Origin: Caldilineaceae bacterium
GTDB taxonomy: Bacteria > Chloroflexota > Anaerolineae > Caldilineales > Caldilineaceae
NCBI GenBank assembly: GCA_022821585.1
Contig: JAJEDI010000055.1
Span: 62,001 to 126,000, forward strand
Direction: 5' to 3'
Length of the DNA: 64,000 bases
Shown here one piece after another: positions 52,519 to 62,247 of the stretch; positions within the stretch are counted from its first letter, which is position 1, and every line of letters starts with the position of its first letter. Under the pieces are notes generated by a model. It had not been told where the DNA came from. It searched no databases and was given only the letters and a program-made list of their open reading frames with translations. A program made the position numbers and the translations under genes.

Positions 52519-53463
52519 TTACCGCCCGCCAAATCCGGTCATGGCGATCCCCTGAACGAAGTACCGCTGGGCCACGATGAATATCGCCACCATCGGCGTC
52601 AGCATCACCGTGCTGGCGGCGAAAACAACCTCCCAGTTCTTGGCGTAGGAGTCATTGTAGGCGCGAATGCCCAGGGCGAGAGGCCACTTGTCCATCGAGT
52701 TGATGTAGATCAGCGGATTCATAAAGTCATTGTAGTGCTGCAACAGGGCAAACACGGCAACGGTCGCGATGACCGGCTTGGACAGAGGAAGGAGGATCTG
52801 AATGAGGACGCGGATGCGGTTGGCGCCGTCGATCTCGGCCGCGTCTTCCAGCTCCATCGGAATGCCCCGAAAGAACTGCCGCATCAGAAAGACATAGATG
52901 GCGCCTATGCCTCCCCAGTAGGGCACAATCAGCGGCAGCCAGGTGTCGATCCATTTCAGATTCTTGAATATCAGGAAGCGGGGAACCAGGGTCACCACAT
53001 CGGGCAGCATCATCGTCGCCAGCAGCAGCCCAAACCAGAAGTTGCGCCCTGGCCAGCTTATGCGGGCAAACGAATAGGCCACCAGTGCCGACGAAACGAC
53101 CGTCCCCACGACCGCGAACAGAACGATGATCAGCGTGTTCACGATGAATCTGGTCAGCGGCAACAGCTGGAACGCCTTGACGTAGTTATTCCAATGCGGG
53201 TCCTGGGGAATCCACACGATCGGGTGCGCAAAAACCTCCGTCGAGACTTTCAGAGAAGAGGAGATCATCCAGAAGGTAGGCACCAGGAATGTGACCACCA
53301 GAAAGGTCATGAAGAGTTGGAGCGCTACCAGTCTGACTGTCTCCCAAGCGGACCGGGAGGATTCGCTGCGTCTGCTCAACGTGGCGCTGGCAGTCTGCAC
53401 TTCAGCGGAGGACGATTGCCAATCAGTTGTCAACGCCCCCGGCACCTGTCTGTCCGACCGCAT
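52519..53463 (-). CDS. Sugar ABC permease (MalG-like), second sugar cluster
   Basis: A 314-aa membrane protein from ATG 53463, two bases after the stop of the MalF-like gene; TTG 53469 overlapping that stop is an equally good alternative, given GAGGAGG just upstream. It has a hydrophilic 40-residue N terminus, FLVPTFWMISSSLK in the first helix region and the EAA loop LEDAAEIDGANRIRVLIQILLPLSKP. It is the last gene of a three-gene importer operon that again lacks an ATPase. Confidence 0.92.
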   Translation of the reverse strand: MRSDRQVPGALTTDWQSSSAEVQTASATLSRRSESSRSAWETVRLVALQLFMTFLVVTFLVPTFWMISSSLKVSTEVFAHPIVWIPQDPHWNNYVKAFQLLPLTRFIVNTLIIVLFAVVGTVVSSALVAYSFARISWPGRNFWFGLLLATMMLPDVVTLVPRFLIFKNLKWIDTWLPLIVPYWGGIGAIYVFLMRQFFRGIPMELEDAAEIDGANRIRVLIQILLPLSKPVIATVAVFALLQHYNDFMNPLIYINSMDKWPLALGIRAYNDSYAKNWEVVFAASTVMLTPMVAIFIVAQRYFVQGIAMTGFGGR

Positions 53464-53465
53464 CG

Positions 53466-54386
53466 TCAATCCCCCTCCTCGTAGTAGACCCAGCGGTTAG
53501 ACAAGTAGAACTGGACCAGGGTAAAGCCGACAACAATCACAAACAGCTCCCAGGCCAGGGCTGATGCATAGCCCATGTTGAAATATTGGAAGGCGTTGCG
53601 ATAGATGTTCAGGACTACAAACAGGGTCGCGTCCTGGGGCCCCCCCTCGGTCATGATCATCGCCGGAACGAAAGTCTGAAACGAGTTGATGATCGCGATT
53701 ACCGAGTTATAGAAGATCAGGGGCGTCATCAGCGGGAGAATGACGTAACGCAGCTGGCCAAACGCGCCGGCGCCATCCAGACTGGCGGCCTCTTTCAGCG
53801 AGTCGGGGATGTTGCCCAGTCCCGCGATGAAGATCACCATCTGGCGGCCTATCATCCAGAACGACATGAAGATGAATGCCGGTTTGGTCAGCCTCGGTTC
53901 AAAGAGCCACATGCGCGGCTCGAATCCGAACCAGCCCAGCGCCTCGTTGAGAATGCCGAACTCTGGGTGCAGTACGCGCTGCCAGACCACCGCGCTCGCA
54001 ACCAGGGGCACGATGATCGGCATGTAGAATCCGGCCCGGTAAAAATCCCGGAAGCGAATCCTTTGCGTCAGCGCCAGCGCCAGCGTGAATGAAATTGTCA
54101 GCTGGATCGGGACCGCGAATATGGTGTAAAACGCGCTGTTGTAGAGGCTGAGATTGACCTTCGGGTCTTTGAACATGCGCGCCAGGTTGGCGAAACCGAC
54201 GAATGACGGCGGGCTCAGAAGATCCCATTCGACAAATATCAGATAGACCGAATAGAGCATCGGGAAGGCGATGAAGACCGAGAACCCGACGATAAACGGT
54301 GAGGCAAAAAGATAGCCTGCAATCCAGTCCCGCAGTTGTCGCTTCGATATGCGGCGCCTGCCCGCGGGCGCAGTCGTTACAGCCAT
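53466..54386 (-). CDS. Sugar ABC permease (MalF-like), second sugar cluster
   Basis: A 306-aa membrane subunit. YLFASPFIVGFSVFIAFPMLYSVYLIF forms the first helix and LKEAASLDGAGAFGQLRYVILPLMTP the EAA loop near residue 200. ATG 54386 follows GAGGAG with 5-nt spacing. It is encoded after the binding-protein gene, separated by a 10-bp hairpin, and is nearly contiguous with the MalG-like gene. Confidence 0.93.
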   Translation of the reverse strand: MAVTTAPAGRRRISKRQLRDWIAGYLFASPFIVGFSVFIAFPMLYSVYLIFVEWDLLSPPSFVGFANLARMFKDPKVNLSLYNSAFYTIFAVPIQLTISFTLALALTQRIRFRDFYRAGFYMPIIVPLVASAVVWQRVLHPEFGILNEALGWFGFEPRMWLFEPRLTKPAFIFMSFWMIGRQMVIFIAGLGNIPDSLKEAASLDGAGAFGQLRYVILPLMTPLIFYNSVIAIINSFQTFVPAMIMTEGGPQDATLFVVLNIYRNAFQYFNMGYASALAWELFVIVVGFTLVQFYLSNRWVYYEEGD

Positions 54387-54398
54387 ATATGCTCCTCA

Positions 54399-54428
54399 AG
54401 GGGGTGGCTACGCTGCTCGCCACCCCCT
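54399..54428 (-). promoter_or_regulatory. Intercistronic 10-bp hairpin after sugar-binding gene
   Basis: AGGGGGTGGC (54399-54408) pairs perfectly with GCCACCCCCT (54419-54428), 10-nt loop, no T-run. It lies between the binding-protein stop and the permease start. Confidence 0.7.
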
Positions 54429-54444
54429 GTTCGGAAAGACTCGC

Positions 54445-55839
54445 CTATCCCTGCTTCGCCCAGTGGGCATCGAGCAGGCCCTGCACACCTTCATTGACTG
54501 CTGACATGACGTCAGCGGCCGTTGCACTGTTGGCCAGCATTGGATCCCAGCCAACTGGCTTCGCCACCTCACTCCAGATCTGTCCGCGAGAGACGCCGCC
54601 GATTACGTCCACCTCTGAACGCAGGAAGGCATTGCTGAATGCCGCCGCGTTGGAGACGCCGAAGCGCTCCTCAATCGTCGGGCCCCAGAAATTCTCGACC
54701 AGGTCCGCGGTGTTGGGGATACGCCCTGTGATTGTCGAATAGATCTTCTGGCCGTCCTCGCCGCCCATATAGTGGACAAAGTCCCAGGCCGCGTCGACCA
54801 GGTCGGACTTGGGCACGCATACGCCCTCGGCCCAGCCGCGGTGGGGTCGGCTCTCATCCGCCATCTGCGGCATCAAGACCACGTCAAACTCGATTTCCTT
54901 CCCCTCTTCACGCAGTTCCGGGCTGTTCAACCGCGGGAAGAACCACGGCCCCTCATACTTCATGGCCGCGTTTCCGGTGTCGATCGTGTTGGTGCCGCCT
55001 TCCAGATCGGCCGGTGTCGGCGAAATGCCCAGGCTGTACATGAAGTCCTGAGCCACGAGCTGCAGAATATCGATGATCTCCGTCTGGTCGAACATGGCCG
55101 TGCGCGGATCCACCAGCTCATCAAACTCCTGCACGCCGGTGGAGCGGATCCAGTGGATGTCGCGGGCATAGCTGCCGTTGGCCTGGTAGCCGTACATCTT
55201 GGAATCGCCGTCCGTGCTGGTCAGCTGCTCGGCGATGCTGACAAAATCGTCAAACGTCCAGTCGTCCGTCGGATAGGCAACGCCGGCTTCGTCAAAGGCG
55301 TTCTTGGCATAGAACATCACCATCACACCGGACTGGAGCGGAATCAGATAACGGCTCCCATCACGACGCGTGCTGAACTCGATGCTGTCTACGCCGTCCG
55401 GATACGGTCCAGTGAAGTTGTCCCGTTCTATGTAAGCGTCGATCGGGGCCAGTAGTCCGGCATCGCTGAAAGGCTGCCACTCCCACCCCTGGAACGAGGC
55501 CACCTCAGGCACAACACCGCCCGCGAAAGAGGTCTGCAGCTTGGTGTAATAGTCCACGCCCGTGCCGCTAATCGACGGCTTGACCGTGACGTTCGGGTTC
55601 TGTTCGTGGTACGTTTTCGCCAGTTCTTCCCAGGCGGGGATATCGGAAGCGTCGCCCCAGGCGAAGAAGTCCAGTTCGATATCCTCTGCAGCCGGTGCCG
55701 ACCCGCCTCCCGCGCCGCTGTCCGCCGGTGCCGGCGCCGGACACGCCGCGAGCAGCAATGTCGTTGAACCGATGCCGATTCCTTGCAGAAACTTGCGCCG
55801 GGATACCTGGCGGCTCCTGCTCCGTTGAGCGTCTGTCAT
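54445..55839 (-). CDS. Sugar ABC substrate-binding protein with Tat-type lipoprotein signal
   Basis: A 464-aa receptor (SBP family 1). The signal SRRKFLQGIG (residues 13-22) carries a twin Arg, and the lipobox LLLAAC gives Cys33, so it is probably exported folded through Tat and then lipidated. The mature domain begins IELDFFAWGDASDIPAWEELAKTYHEQNP; AWDFVHYMGGEDGQKIY is the usual late helix. ATG 55839 follows AAGGAGG and is chosen over the open frame to 55932. It is the only receptor in the window with a Tat motif. Confidence 0.92.
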   Translation of the reverse strand: MTDAQRSRSRQVSRRKFLQGIGIGSTTLLLAACPAPAPADSGAGGGSAPAAEDIELDFFAWGDASDIPAWEELAKTYHEQNPNVTVKPSISGTGVDYYTKLQTSFAGGVVPEVASFQGWEWQPFSDAGLLAPIDAYIERDNFTGPYPDGVDSIEFSTRRDGSRYLIPLQSGVMVMFYAKNAFDEAGVAYPTDDWTFDDFVSIAEQLTSTDGDSKMYGYQANGSYARDIHWIRSTGVQEFDELVDPRTAMFDQTEIIDILQLVAQDFMYSLGISPTPADLEGGTNTIDTGNAAMKYEGPWFFPRLNSPELREEGKEIEFDVVLMPQMADESRPHRGWAEGVCVPKSDLVDAAWDFVHYMGGEDGQKIYSTITGRIPNTADLVENFWGPTIEERFGVSNAAAFSNAFLRSEVDVIGGVSRGQIWSEVAKPVGWDPMLANSATAADVMSAVNEGVQGLLDAHWAKQG

Positions 55840-56264
55840 GGTTCCCTCCTTACAGGGGTGAGCTTCGGACCAGTATTCTGATATTTGGTCTATGGACGGC
55901 CCGCGGCAAGGCGGCAACTCGGTGGGGATCATGATGCCAGCCCGGTTGGGCCATTCGGCATAGAATACATCAACTGACTGATTTCGTCACATTTAGGCAG
56001 GTAATGTAGGTGATCAACGATGCAGCCGAATCTTGTTAACCAACTACTAACCTTTTCTTAAATCGCTCCTATTGGCGCCCCGGTACCAACGACTGTCAAA
56101 GCAAGTAACATCGGTCGCCAAACTCACTTCACAATCTGCGCATTGCGAAAACCGCCCCGCGGCCGAGTGCGTATGGGTAGAGGGCAAGCCAGTCTCTTAC
56201 CGGCTTCAGACTGCCAGCGGGACCGGCCACAGCGGCACCTGTGTACTGATTCCGATTCTCAAGT
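55840..56264. other. Divergent intergenic region
   Basis: Presumed promoter region of the leftward sugar operon and of the decayed aquaporin. No clear -35/-10 pair or gene seen. Confidence 0.4.
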
Positions 56265-56721
56265 ATGGCTCCAGCAATAACGACCTCAAGTGGATTCGCA
56301 TTTGTGCGGCGGACTACCGCCGAATGCATCGGCGTCTTCTTTCTGGTTTTGGTTGCCTGCGGTTCCGTCACAATTGGCGGGCTGACAGGCGCGTACGGAC
56401 ACATGGGCATGGCCTTTTCGCCAGGGCTTGCCGGCGGGGCTTGCAATCGGTGGGGCAGTCGCGTTGAACGTACTCTGGGCAGGTCCGATACGCGGCGCGT
56501 CAATGAACCCCGCCCGCTCTTTCGGCCCGGTTCTGGTCTCCGGCGTATGGACGGCTCACTGGATCTACTGGGTCGGTCCGTTTATCGGAGCGGCCTTCGG
56601 CGCTTTCGCCTACGAATTCGTGCGCCGTACCCAACCCACAATGGCTGATACCGCGGAGGCCCCGAAAGGCGCAACTGAGAACTCGGAATGTGCGATGAAG
56701 ATGAGGAAGTGTGTTTTTTGA
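56265..56721 (+). pseudogene. Decayed aquaporin (MIP family)
   Basis: Remnants of a water/glycerol channel in two frames. Frame one (from 56265) encodes the first helix, AECIGVFFLVLVACGSV, and runs to [14 protein letters not shown] second frame, starting near 56428, encodes [17 protein letters not shown], then [12 protein letters not shown] (the second NPA box) and the last helix [20 protein letters not shown]. The region with the first NPA box and about three helices is missing. A deletion of roughly 300 bp with a frameshift near 56425-56430 explains both. It cannot form a working channel. Confidence 0.88.
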
Positions 56722-56762
56722 GGGGCTTACTCGACCGATTACCGGCTGCCCACCCAATGCGG

Positions 56763-57494
56763 TCAAGCTACATCCTGATACGGACCTCGGTTTCCTGGAG
56801 GCAGCAACGCGGCGATCTGATTCATGGCTTCGTTGGCGAGCGCGTCAAAGTGTCTCCGCCTCTGGCGTCTGGGAATGTCTTCGGGGATTGAGAGGGGCCC
56901 AAACGGTCTGCCAACTCTTATTCTTACATGTGTCCGGCGCAACTTACGCAGGTTGACCAGGATTTTCTCTGACCCGAGCACGGCTACGGGGAGGAGTCGA
57001 GCCTGCGCCTGAGAAGCCAGCATACCAATGCCGGACTGGGCTTGAATCAGATTCGCGCTGTGACGCGCCGTGTGACCGGCGATCTGCTCGATCCGTTCTC
57101 CCCGCTCACGGGCCCCAGCCAGGGCCGGATCGATTCCGCCCTCAGGGAAGACCCCTATTGTACGGCCGTCCTTAAGAGCGGCCAGCGCCGCGCGCATTGC
57201 CTTGCGGTCCACCTGGCCTCGCCAGATCGGTATCAGATTGAACGACCGGCTGAGAAAGCGGAAAAAGCAAACACGTTCCGTCTCTATGGCAAGCAAGAAT
57301 ACAATACGGACGGGCAGGAAGATCATGAGCAACGGTCCGTCGAACCAACTGAAATGATTGGAAACGAGAATCAAGCCCTCGTTGCGCGGGAAATGCTCCA
57401 TGCCACTGACGGAAACAGATATAAACAGACTGCTGATCAACCGGCCCAGGAACACGAGGATCGACTGGAGGATTCCTTGTAGAGCGGCGAACAT
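56763..57494 (-). CDS. 1-acyl-glycerol-3-phosphate acyltransferase family (PlsC-like)
   Basis: A 243-aa membrane-associated acyltransferase. The catalytic NHFSWFD is at residues 46-52 (His47, Asp52) and the acceptor motif FPEGG near 115-119. An N-terminal hydrophobic helix anchors it. The family acylates lysophosphatidate or similar lysolipids in membrane lipid synthesis. ATG 57494 follows TTAGGAG. It lies 19 bp after the aldo/keto reductase gene on the same strand, but the two functions have no obvious link. Confidence 0.9.
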   Translation of the reverse strand: MFAALQGILQSILVFLGRLISSLFISVSVSGMEHFPRNEGLILVSNHFSWFDGPLLMIFLPVRIVFLLAIETERVCFFRFLSRSFNLIPIWRGQVDRKAMRAALAALKDGRTIGVFPEGGIDPALAGARERGERIEQIAGHTARHSANLIQAQSGIGMLASQAQARLLPVAVLGSEKILVNLRKLRRTHVRIRVGRPFGPLSIPEDIPRRQRRRHFDALANEAMNQIAALLPPGNRGPYQDVA

Positions 57495-57513
57495 GGCACC
57501 TATCTCCTAAGGG

Positions 57514-58476
57514 TCAGGCCGGTAGCGGCGCCGCAGCTGCGATCAGTCCGCTGTCTTGAAGTTCCTGCCACATCGCCGCAGGCGCCTTCAAATCCCATAT
57601 GGCCCGGTTGTCGTCGGCCTCGGCCGCCGTCGCCGAACCAATCACGAGTGACGCGATTGCAGGATGGGCACCCGCGAAGTGCAGGGCCGCTACGTGCAAG
57701 GGCACCCCGTACTTCGTCGTTATCTCCTGGAGACTCCCTGCCTTTGTCAGAATCTCTTCAGGTGCGTCTTCGTAATTGTACTTGGCGCCTGGGATCGGTC
57801 CCGTCGCCAGAATGCCGCTGTTGTAAACTCCGCCCAGAAAGATGCTTACATCGTTTTCAGTACACCAGTCCAGAAAATCCAGCGACGTTTGCTCCAGGAG
57901 TGTGTAGCGGCCCGCTAGCAGAAAACAGTTGACGTCGACGTTCTTCGCGAATTCCCACTCCATCTCCCACTGGTTCATCCCTGCTCCCACCGCGCCGATA
58001 ACTCCTTGCGCACGCAGGTCAAGAAGCGTAGGGAATGCCTCGTCCAAGGACTGTCGGTGGTGAGCTTCCGCGTTCTCGTAATCGGGGTCATGTACAAGAA
58101 GAATGTCAACACGGTCCATTCCCAGCCGTTCGAGGCTGTCCTCGAAACTCTTCATCACGCCATCTCGGCTATAGTCGAAATAGATCGAACGATCGGGGCG
58201 TATGATGCGGCCGACCTTGGTTTGAATGACTACCTCGTCGCGTGGAACGCCCCGGAGCGCGGCGCCGAGCCGCCGTTCTGCCTCCCCGGCACCGTAGAGA
58301 GGAGCCGTGTCGAAGAAACGAATACCGTGCTCATAGGATCGCTGTACCGTCTCATGGGCTTCAGCATCATTGAGAGGTTCGTAAAGATTGCCGATTGGGG
58401 CCGTGCCCATACCTAACCGGGTAACCTGGAGCGCGGTGTTTCCGACCTGGGCGTTCTGAATGGTGTTCGCTGTCAT
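57514..58476 (-). CDS. Aldo/keto reductase (aldose-1-dehydrogenase-like)
   Basis: A 320-aa TIM-barrel NAD(P)-dependent oxidoreductase. The catalytic tetrad is Asp56, Tyr61, Lys87 and His129 (DTAPLYG, QTKVG, LLVHDP). The overall pattern, including ALHFAGAHPAIASLVIGS, resembles D-threo-aldose 1-dehydrogenases (fucose dehydrogenases), which make sugar lactones. ATG 58476 follows GGAGAA. Substrate is inferred from family resemblance only. Confidence 0.9.
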   Translation of the reverse strand: MTANTIQNAQVGNTALQVTRLGMGTAPIGNLYEPLNDAEAHETVQRSYEHGIRFFDTAPLYGAGEAERRLGAALRGVPRDEVVIQTKVGRIIRPDRSIYFDYSRDGVMKSFEDSLERLGMDRVDILLVHDPDYENAEAHHRQSLDEAFPTLLDLRAQGVIGAVGAGMNQWEMEWEFAKNVDVNCFLLAGRYTLLEQTSLDFLDWCTENDVSIFLGGVYNSGILATGPIPGAKYNYEDAPEEILTKAGSLQEITTKYGVPLHVAALHFAGAHPAIASLVIGSATAAEADDNRAIWDLKAPAAMWQELQDSGLIAAAAPLPA

Positions 58477-58982
58477 CTTGTTTCTCCGTCTGGCGGCGAT
58501 TCTTCGCGAAGGTTTGCACGCAATTCAAGCAAGATGGATGGCCGCAACCAGAGGCCTGTGCCGCGTACCAGGGGCCCGATCGCACGGCTCCTACATACGC
58601 AATCTGAGCGCTGCGATCTTCTTATGTTGGCGGACTCAAGTCATAGCAACTGTCGCTACTCCTTGAACTACCGGTCATGCGAGCAGTGCCGGAGGAATTG
58701 TACAACAACTGTGGTCGATTTGCCACAGACTTTCGTCAGGCTCCTTTGAGAGATCTCAACAAAGGAGTCCAGTTGGAAACCGGCCCATTCGCTAGGGGAT
58801 TACCTAGTGTGAAAGAGGCTGTGAAGAATCCAGAAGCACTCTGCCAAAAAACGGGAAAGTGAAGCGTGACCGGCCTAGGACGAAGGAGAGAAATCTGGCG
58901 AGAAGGGCTAAAGGCTGTTTAGCCTTAGGACTGTGTCAGGCGAGCTAACCGCGGGTTGGAACGATGCCGCCACGGTCAGCGA
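58477..58982. other. Intergenic region without recognised gene
   Basis: Separates the glycosyltransferase genes from the aldo/keto reductase gene. Short frames only; no ribosome site, clear terminator or repeat noticed. Confidence 0.45.
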
Positions 58983-60203
58983 CTAGGAAAACCGCGCGTG
59001 AAAAGCATCCATCTTGGGAAGGATTCTTTCCCAGGTAAACCGCTCCTCGACAAAGGAACGACCGGCTATCCCCAGCGCGCGACTTCGCTTACCACCCGCG
59101 TCCTGATCGCGAAGTAAAGACAGAACTGCGTCGGCGAAGGACTGTTCGTCATCAGCGATACAGAGGTGCTTGCCGTCCCGCAGCGGGATCCCTTCAACAC
59201 CCAAAGATGTGCTGACAACCGGCCTGGCACAGGCCAAAGCCTCCAGGACTTTGAAACGGGTGCCCCCTCCTACACGCATTGGCGTCAGGTAGACAGATGC
59301 GCCAAGTATATAGGGTACAACATCGTCGACAGCCCCCGTCAACTCCACACCCGAAATCGTCCGCAATCTGTCTAACCTGGGATGGGGATTCATGCCGACG
59401 ATCTGAAGCCTTACATCCAACTGGCGGCGAATGCGGGGAAGTACCTTCAGCCCGAACCAGAGCATCGCATCTACATTGGGACGATAGTCCATTTTCCCTG
59501 TAAAGACCAGTAACGGTGGACTCATTGTCGGCAGCGGCTCCGGCTCGTAGCGAGAGATTTCAATCCCATTGGGCACGCTGACAATCGGGGTCTGCGGCGC
59601 TAACGATGACAGCGCCCACCGGTCCGGTTCGCTGACGGCAATGATACCGTCAACTGCCCTGCAGAAGGTTCTTTCATAGTGAAACAGTTTTCGCCACTGC
59701 AGCAAGCTGTAGCCGGCGGCGTGCCAGCGGTCAAGACTGCGGGCGTCCGTAATGGCGGCCCGCTTCTGCAGCAGATATTCGGCGTTGTGGGCGTCAAAAA
59801 CAACCGGTGGCCTGCCTCCACAAGCGCCAAGCACACGGAAGCCGTAGGGCGCCATCTCCAACCCCTCTACCTGGACCAGATCATAGTTCTCTGCGGCCAG
59901 CATTCGCTGCAGTAGAGAATGAGCCCCCTCTTGTTCCAGGCGCAATGCCATATCCGGATTGGTCGACGCGAGGGAACTGATCAGGCGGCTGTGCAGGGGG
60001 CGCTCAGATTGTCGGAAGCCTTCAACGCGGGAGCAGATGTTCGAAAGCTCCGGTTCGGGCCATTCCTCGGCTTGGGGTGGCAAGCAGGTGAGGAGATGTA
60101 CCTCATGTTTTGAAGCGCAGTGGCACATCAGGTGGTAATTGCGAAGAGCCGCGCCCTGTCGGGGAGGGTAAGGTGACTGAGGCGTAAGGAAGAGGATCTT
60201 CAT
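58983..60203 (-). CDS. Glycosyltransferase family 4 (GT-B fold)
   Basis: A 406-aa cytoplasmic glycosyltransferase. N-terminal acceptor domain KILFLTPQSPYPPRQGAALRNYHL; VVFDAHNAEYL and VSVPNGIE in the middle; and the nucleotide-sugar site GGGTRFKVLEALACARPVVST near residue 322-342, with the EX7E-type Glu. The arrangement is that of retaining GT4 enzymes of exopolysaccharide or glycolipid synthesis. It begins 9 bp after the stop of the other GT4 gene, so the two are probably co-transcribed and act in sequence. Confidence 0.92.
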   Translation of the reverse strand: MKILFLTPQSPYPPRQGAALRNYHLMCHCASKHEVHLLTCLPPQAEEWPEPELSNICSRVEGFRQSERPLHSRLISSLASTNPDMALRLEQEGAHSLLQRMLAAENYDLVQVEGLEMAPYGFRVLGACGGRPPVVFDAHNAEYLLQKRAAITDARSLDRWHAAGYSLLQWRKLFHYERTFCRAVDGIIAVSEPDRWALSSLAPQTPIVSVPNGIEISRYEPEPLPTMSPPLLVFTGKMDYRPNVDAMLWFGLKVLPRIRRQLDVRLQIVGMNPHPRLDRLRTISGVELTGAVDDVVPYILGASVYLTPMRVGGGTRFKVLEALACARPVVSTSLGVEGIPLRDGKHLCIADDEQSFADAVLSLLRDQDAGGKRSRALGIAGRSFVEERFTWERILPKMDAFHARFS

Positions 60204-60212
60204 CGCTGGACG

Positions 60213-61364
60213 TCAGGCAGACGAGTGATGCGCAGGTGCGGCAGGGACCGCTGTACTGTCGCAGACCATCCTGTAGACGTCAAGCGTTTCCGAGGCTGCT
60301 CGGCTCCAGCTAAAGACTGAGGCGCGCTGCAAGCCTTTTTGGCTGAGCTCCTGATGCAACTCCTCTTCGGTCAGGAGTCGGTGCATTGCGACTGCGATCT
60401 CTTCCCGGTTGGCGGGGTCGACGATCAGCCCCGCGTCGCCCACAACTTCCGGCATGCTGCTCGTGTTGCTCACAATTGTCGGTGTGCCGCAGGCCATTGC
60501 CTCCAGCGGTGACAGCCCGAATCCTTCATAAAACGCCGGGTGAACATGGCACTGGGCACCTACGAATAGTTGATGCAGATCCTCGTCAGGCACTCGGCCT
60601 ACAAAAAAGGTGCTCCGCCCAAGATCCAACTGCTCGACCTTCCGATAAATCTCCTCATACAACCAGCCGGGCTTCCCGGCCAAAACAAGGCCTGTGTCCT
60701 CAATGTTGTAGTATTTTCGCAGGTGGTAAAAGGCGTCCAGCAGCCCTTCGATGTTCTTGCGAGGTTCGATTGTGCTGACAAAAAAGATATACTTTTCCGG
60801 GATTCCGTATTTGGCCTGCATGGCGGCGCGGCTACGCTCTGGCGACATGGGGTAGTAATGGGGCGCCGCGGCCTCGTATATGACGCTTATCTTTTGGGGC
60901 GAGGCGCCGAGTTGCCCAACGACATCATTCTTTGTACTTACGCTGGGCACGATGATGTGCTTGGCATGGAGAACAGCTCTGTCGATTTGACTGTAATAGG
61001 CTGCATGATTCTCGGTTAGAAAATGGGGCCAGCGCAGGAAGGCGAGATCGTGGACGGTGATGACCGAAGGGATGCTGCTGTTAAGAGGAGGGATAAAATC
61101 AGTGCTGTGAAGAAGGTCCAAAGAGTGGAATGACAGTTCCGCCGCTAGCATCGTCTGTTCAAGGCGTGAATGCACAGGCGTGAACAGCGTGCGTCGACGA
61201 AAATTAGGCGCGCTTGCCAGTGGTTCTCGCTGTTTGCGGTGTTGGAAAACCGTGTAAGTCGATTCCCGATCCTGCAGCGCAAGCTCTTCAATGAGATGCT
61301 TTGTATAGCGGCTTATTCCTGCCGGCTGATGGTAGCTCAACCGAGCGTCTATGCCAACTTGCAT
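60213..61364 (-). CDS. Glycosyltransferase family 4, mannosyltransferase-like
   Basis: A 383-aa GT-B enzyme. [25 protein letters not shown] at the N terminus and [14 protein letters not shown] near 100 are typical of the WbaZ/mannosyl-type GT4 group; [13 protein letters not shown] [17 protein letters not shown] starts the second domain and [16 protein letters not shown] holds the two catalytic-site Glu. Expected donor is GDP-mannose or another nucleotide sugar. First gene of a two-gene glycosylation unit. Confidence 0.93.
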   Translation of the reverse strand: MQVGIDARLSYHQPAGISRYTKHLIEELALQDRESTYTVFQHRKQREPLASAPNFRRRTLFTPVHSRLEQTMLAAELSFHSLDLLHSTDFIPPLNSSIPSVITVHDLAFLRWPHFLTENHAAYYSQIDRAVLHAKHIIVPSVSTKNDVVGQLGASPQKISVIYEAAAPHYYPMSPERSRAAMQAKYGIPEKYIFFVSTIEPRKNIEGLLDAFYHLRKYYNIEDTGLVLAGKPGWLYEEIYRKVEQLDLGRSTFFVGRVPDEDLHQLFVGAQCHVHPAFYEGFGLSPLEAMACGTPTIVSNTSSMPEVVGDAGLIVDPANREEIAVAMHRLLTEEELHQELSQKGLQRASVFSWSRAASETLDVYRMVCDSTAVPAAPAHHSSA

Positions 61365-61543
61365 GGTCTCAACGCATATATGGTAGGAAAAGTTTGGCCT
61401 GGGTCCCTCCTCGTTGCATCAAGAAAACTGCAGACACCAGTCAGAGGTCCTGTTAGGTTGGGGATACCTGAATCCGGGCAGACATACGAACGGTATCTTA
61501 ACAGTATTAGATTTATTGGTCAAATGAAAATGTAATTCTGTCC

Positions 61544-61999
61544 CTAACTCTTCGTCTTCAGTTCGATGATTGAACCCAAAAGGTCCTGGGTATCCAGGTA
61601 TGCCCGCACGGCGCCAGGGTCCAAAGTCGACCCGCCGCTCTGGAGAATATCCACCTCCAGCTCCCTCGCAACGCCCTCGGGATCGGGCACACGAAAGAGC
61701 AAGTGGTGCAGCCCCTCGCCTTTCTCCTCCAGGAACTCTGAGTAGATATTATCACCCTCAAGAGGCTCGATAAATTCGATCTGTACGGGGCCTGTCTCAA
61801 TGAAGGCCAGCCTCATGCGAAAGTTTCCGCGTCTCCCGCGGAACGTTGACAGAGCATCCAGATCGCTGCCCTCCGGCGGCCAGTCCACTACTTGCGCCGG
61901 TTCAATCGCAAAGCGCTCTGTCCACGCGTTGGCCGCGGCGCGGGCATCTCGAACAACAATACCAACCTGAACGACTGATCCCAATTCGATTCTGTCCAT
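61544..61999 (-). CDS. VOC-family protein (glyoxalase/epimerase-like)
   Basis: A 151-aa protein of the vicinal oxygen chelate fold: VVQVGIVVRDARAAANAWTERF at the start (first beta-alpha-beta unit), VQIEFIEPLEG with a likely metal Glu, GLHHLLFRVPD with a His ligand and SIIELKTK at the end. It resembles methylmalonyl-CoA epimerase and lactoylglutathione lyase relatives. The first His ligand appears replaced by Gln11, so the metal set is not standard. Function unresolved. Neighbours do not specify it. Confidence 0.85.
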   Translation of the reverse strand: MDRIELGSVVQVGIVVRDARAAANAWTERFAIEPAQVVDWPPEGSDLDALSTFRGRRGNFRMRLAFIETGPVQIEFIEPLEGDNIYSEFLEEKGEGLHHLLFRVPDPEGVARELEVDILQSGGSTLDPGAVRAYLDTQDLLGSIIELKTKS

Positions 62000-62247
62000 A
62001 AGCAGTTCCTGGTATCAAGTCCTATGCCCGAACGAATTCAATCCAAAAGCCTGCATCGCAGCCGGGGGGTCAGATGCCACAAAAGACTGCACACTCTCGG
62101 CTCGAGCTGCGACCCTCTGTCCTTCCCCACATCTTGCTTTGCAACTGAATAGCCAGTAAGGAGCCGTTCCGCAGCCTGTTTTGCTGAATCTGTGGGATAA
62201 TACCAACTGCCAACCTGAATGCCAAACACTTCTGCAGGAGAGTTTCG

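Noticed and set aside
54399-54428. Intrinsic terminator after the sugar-binding gene
   Set aside because: The stem is strong but no T-run follows on the transcribed strand, so it is recorded as an intercistronic hairpin instead.
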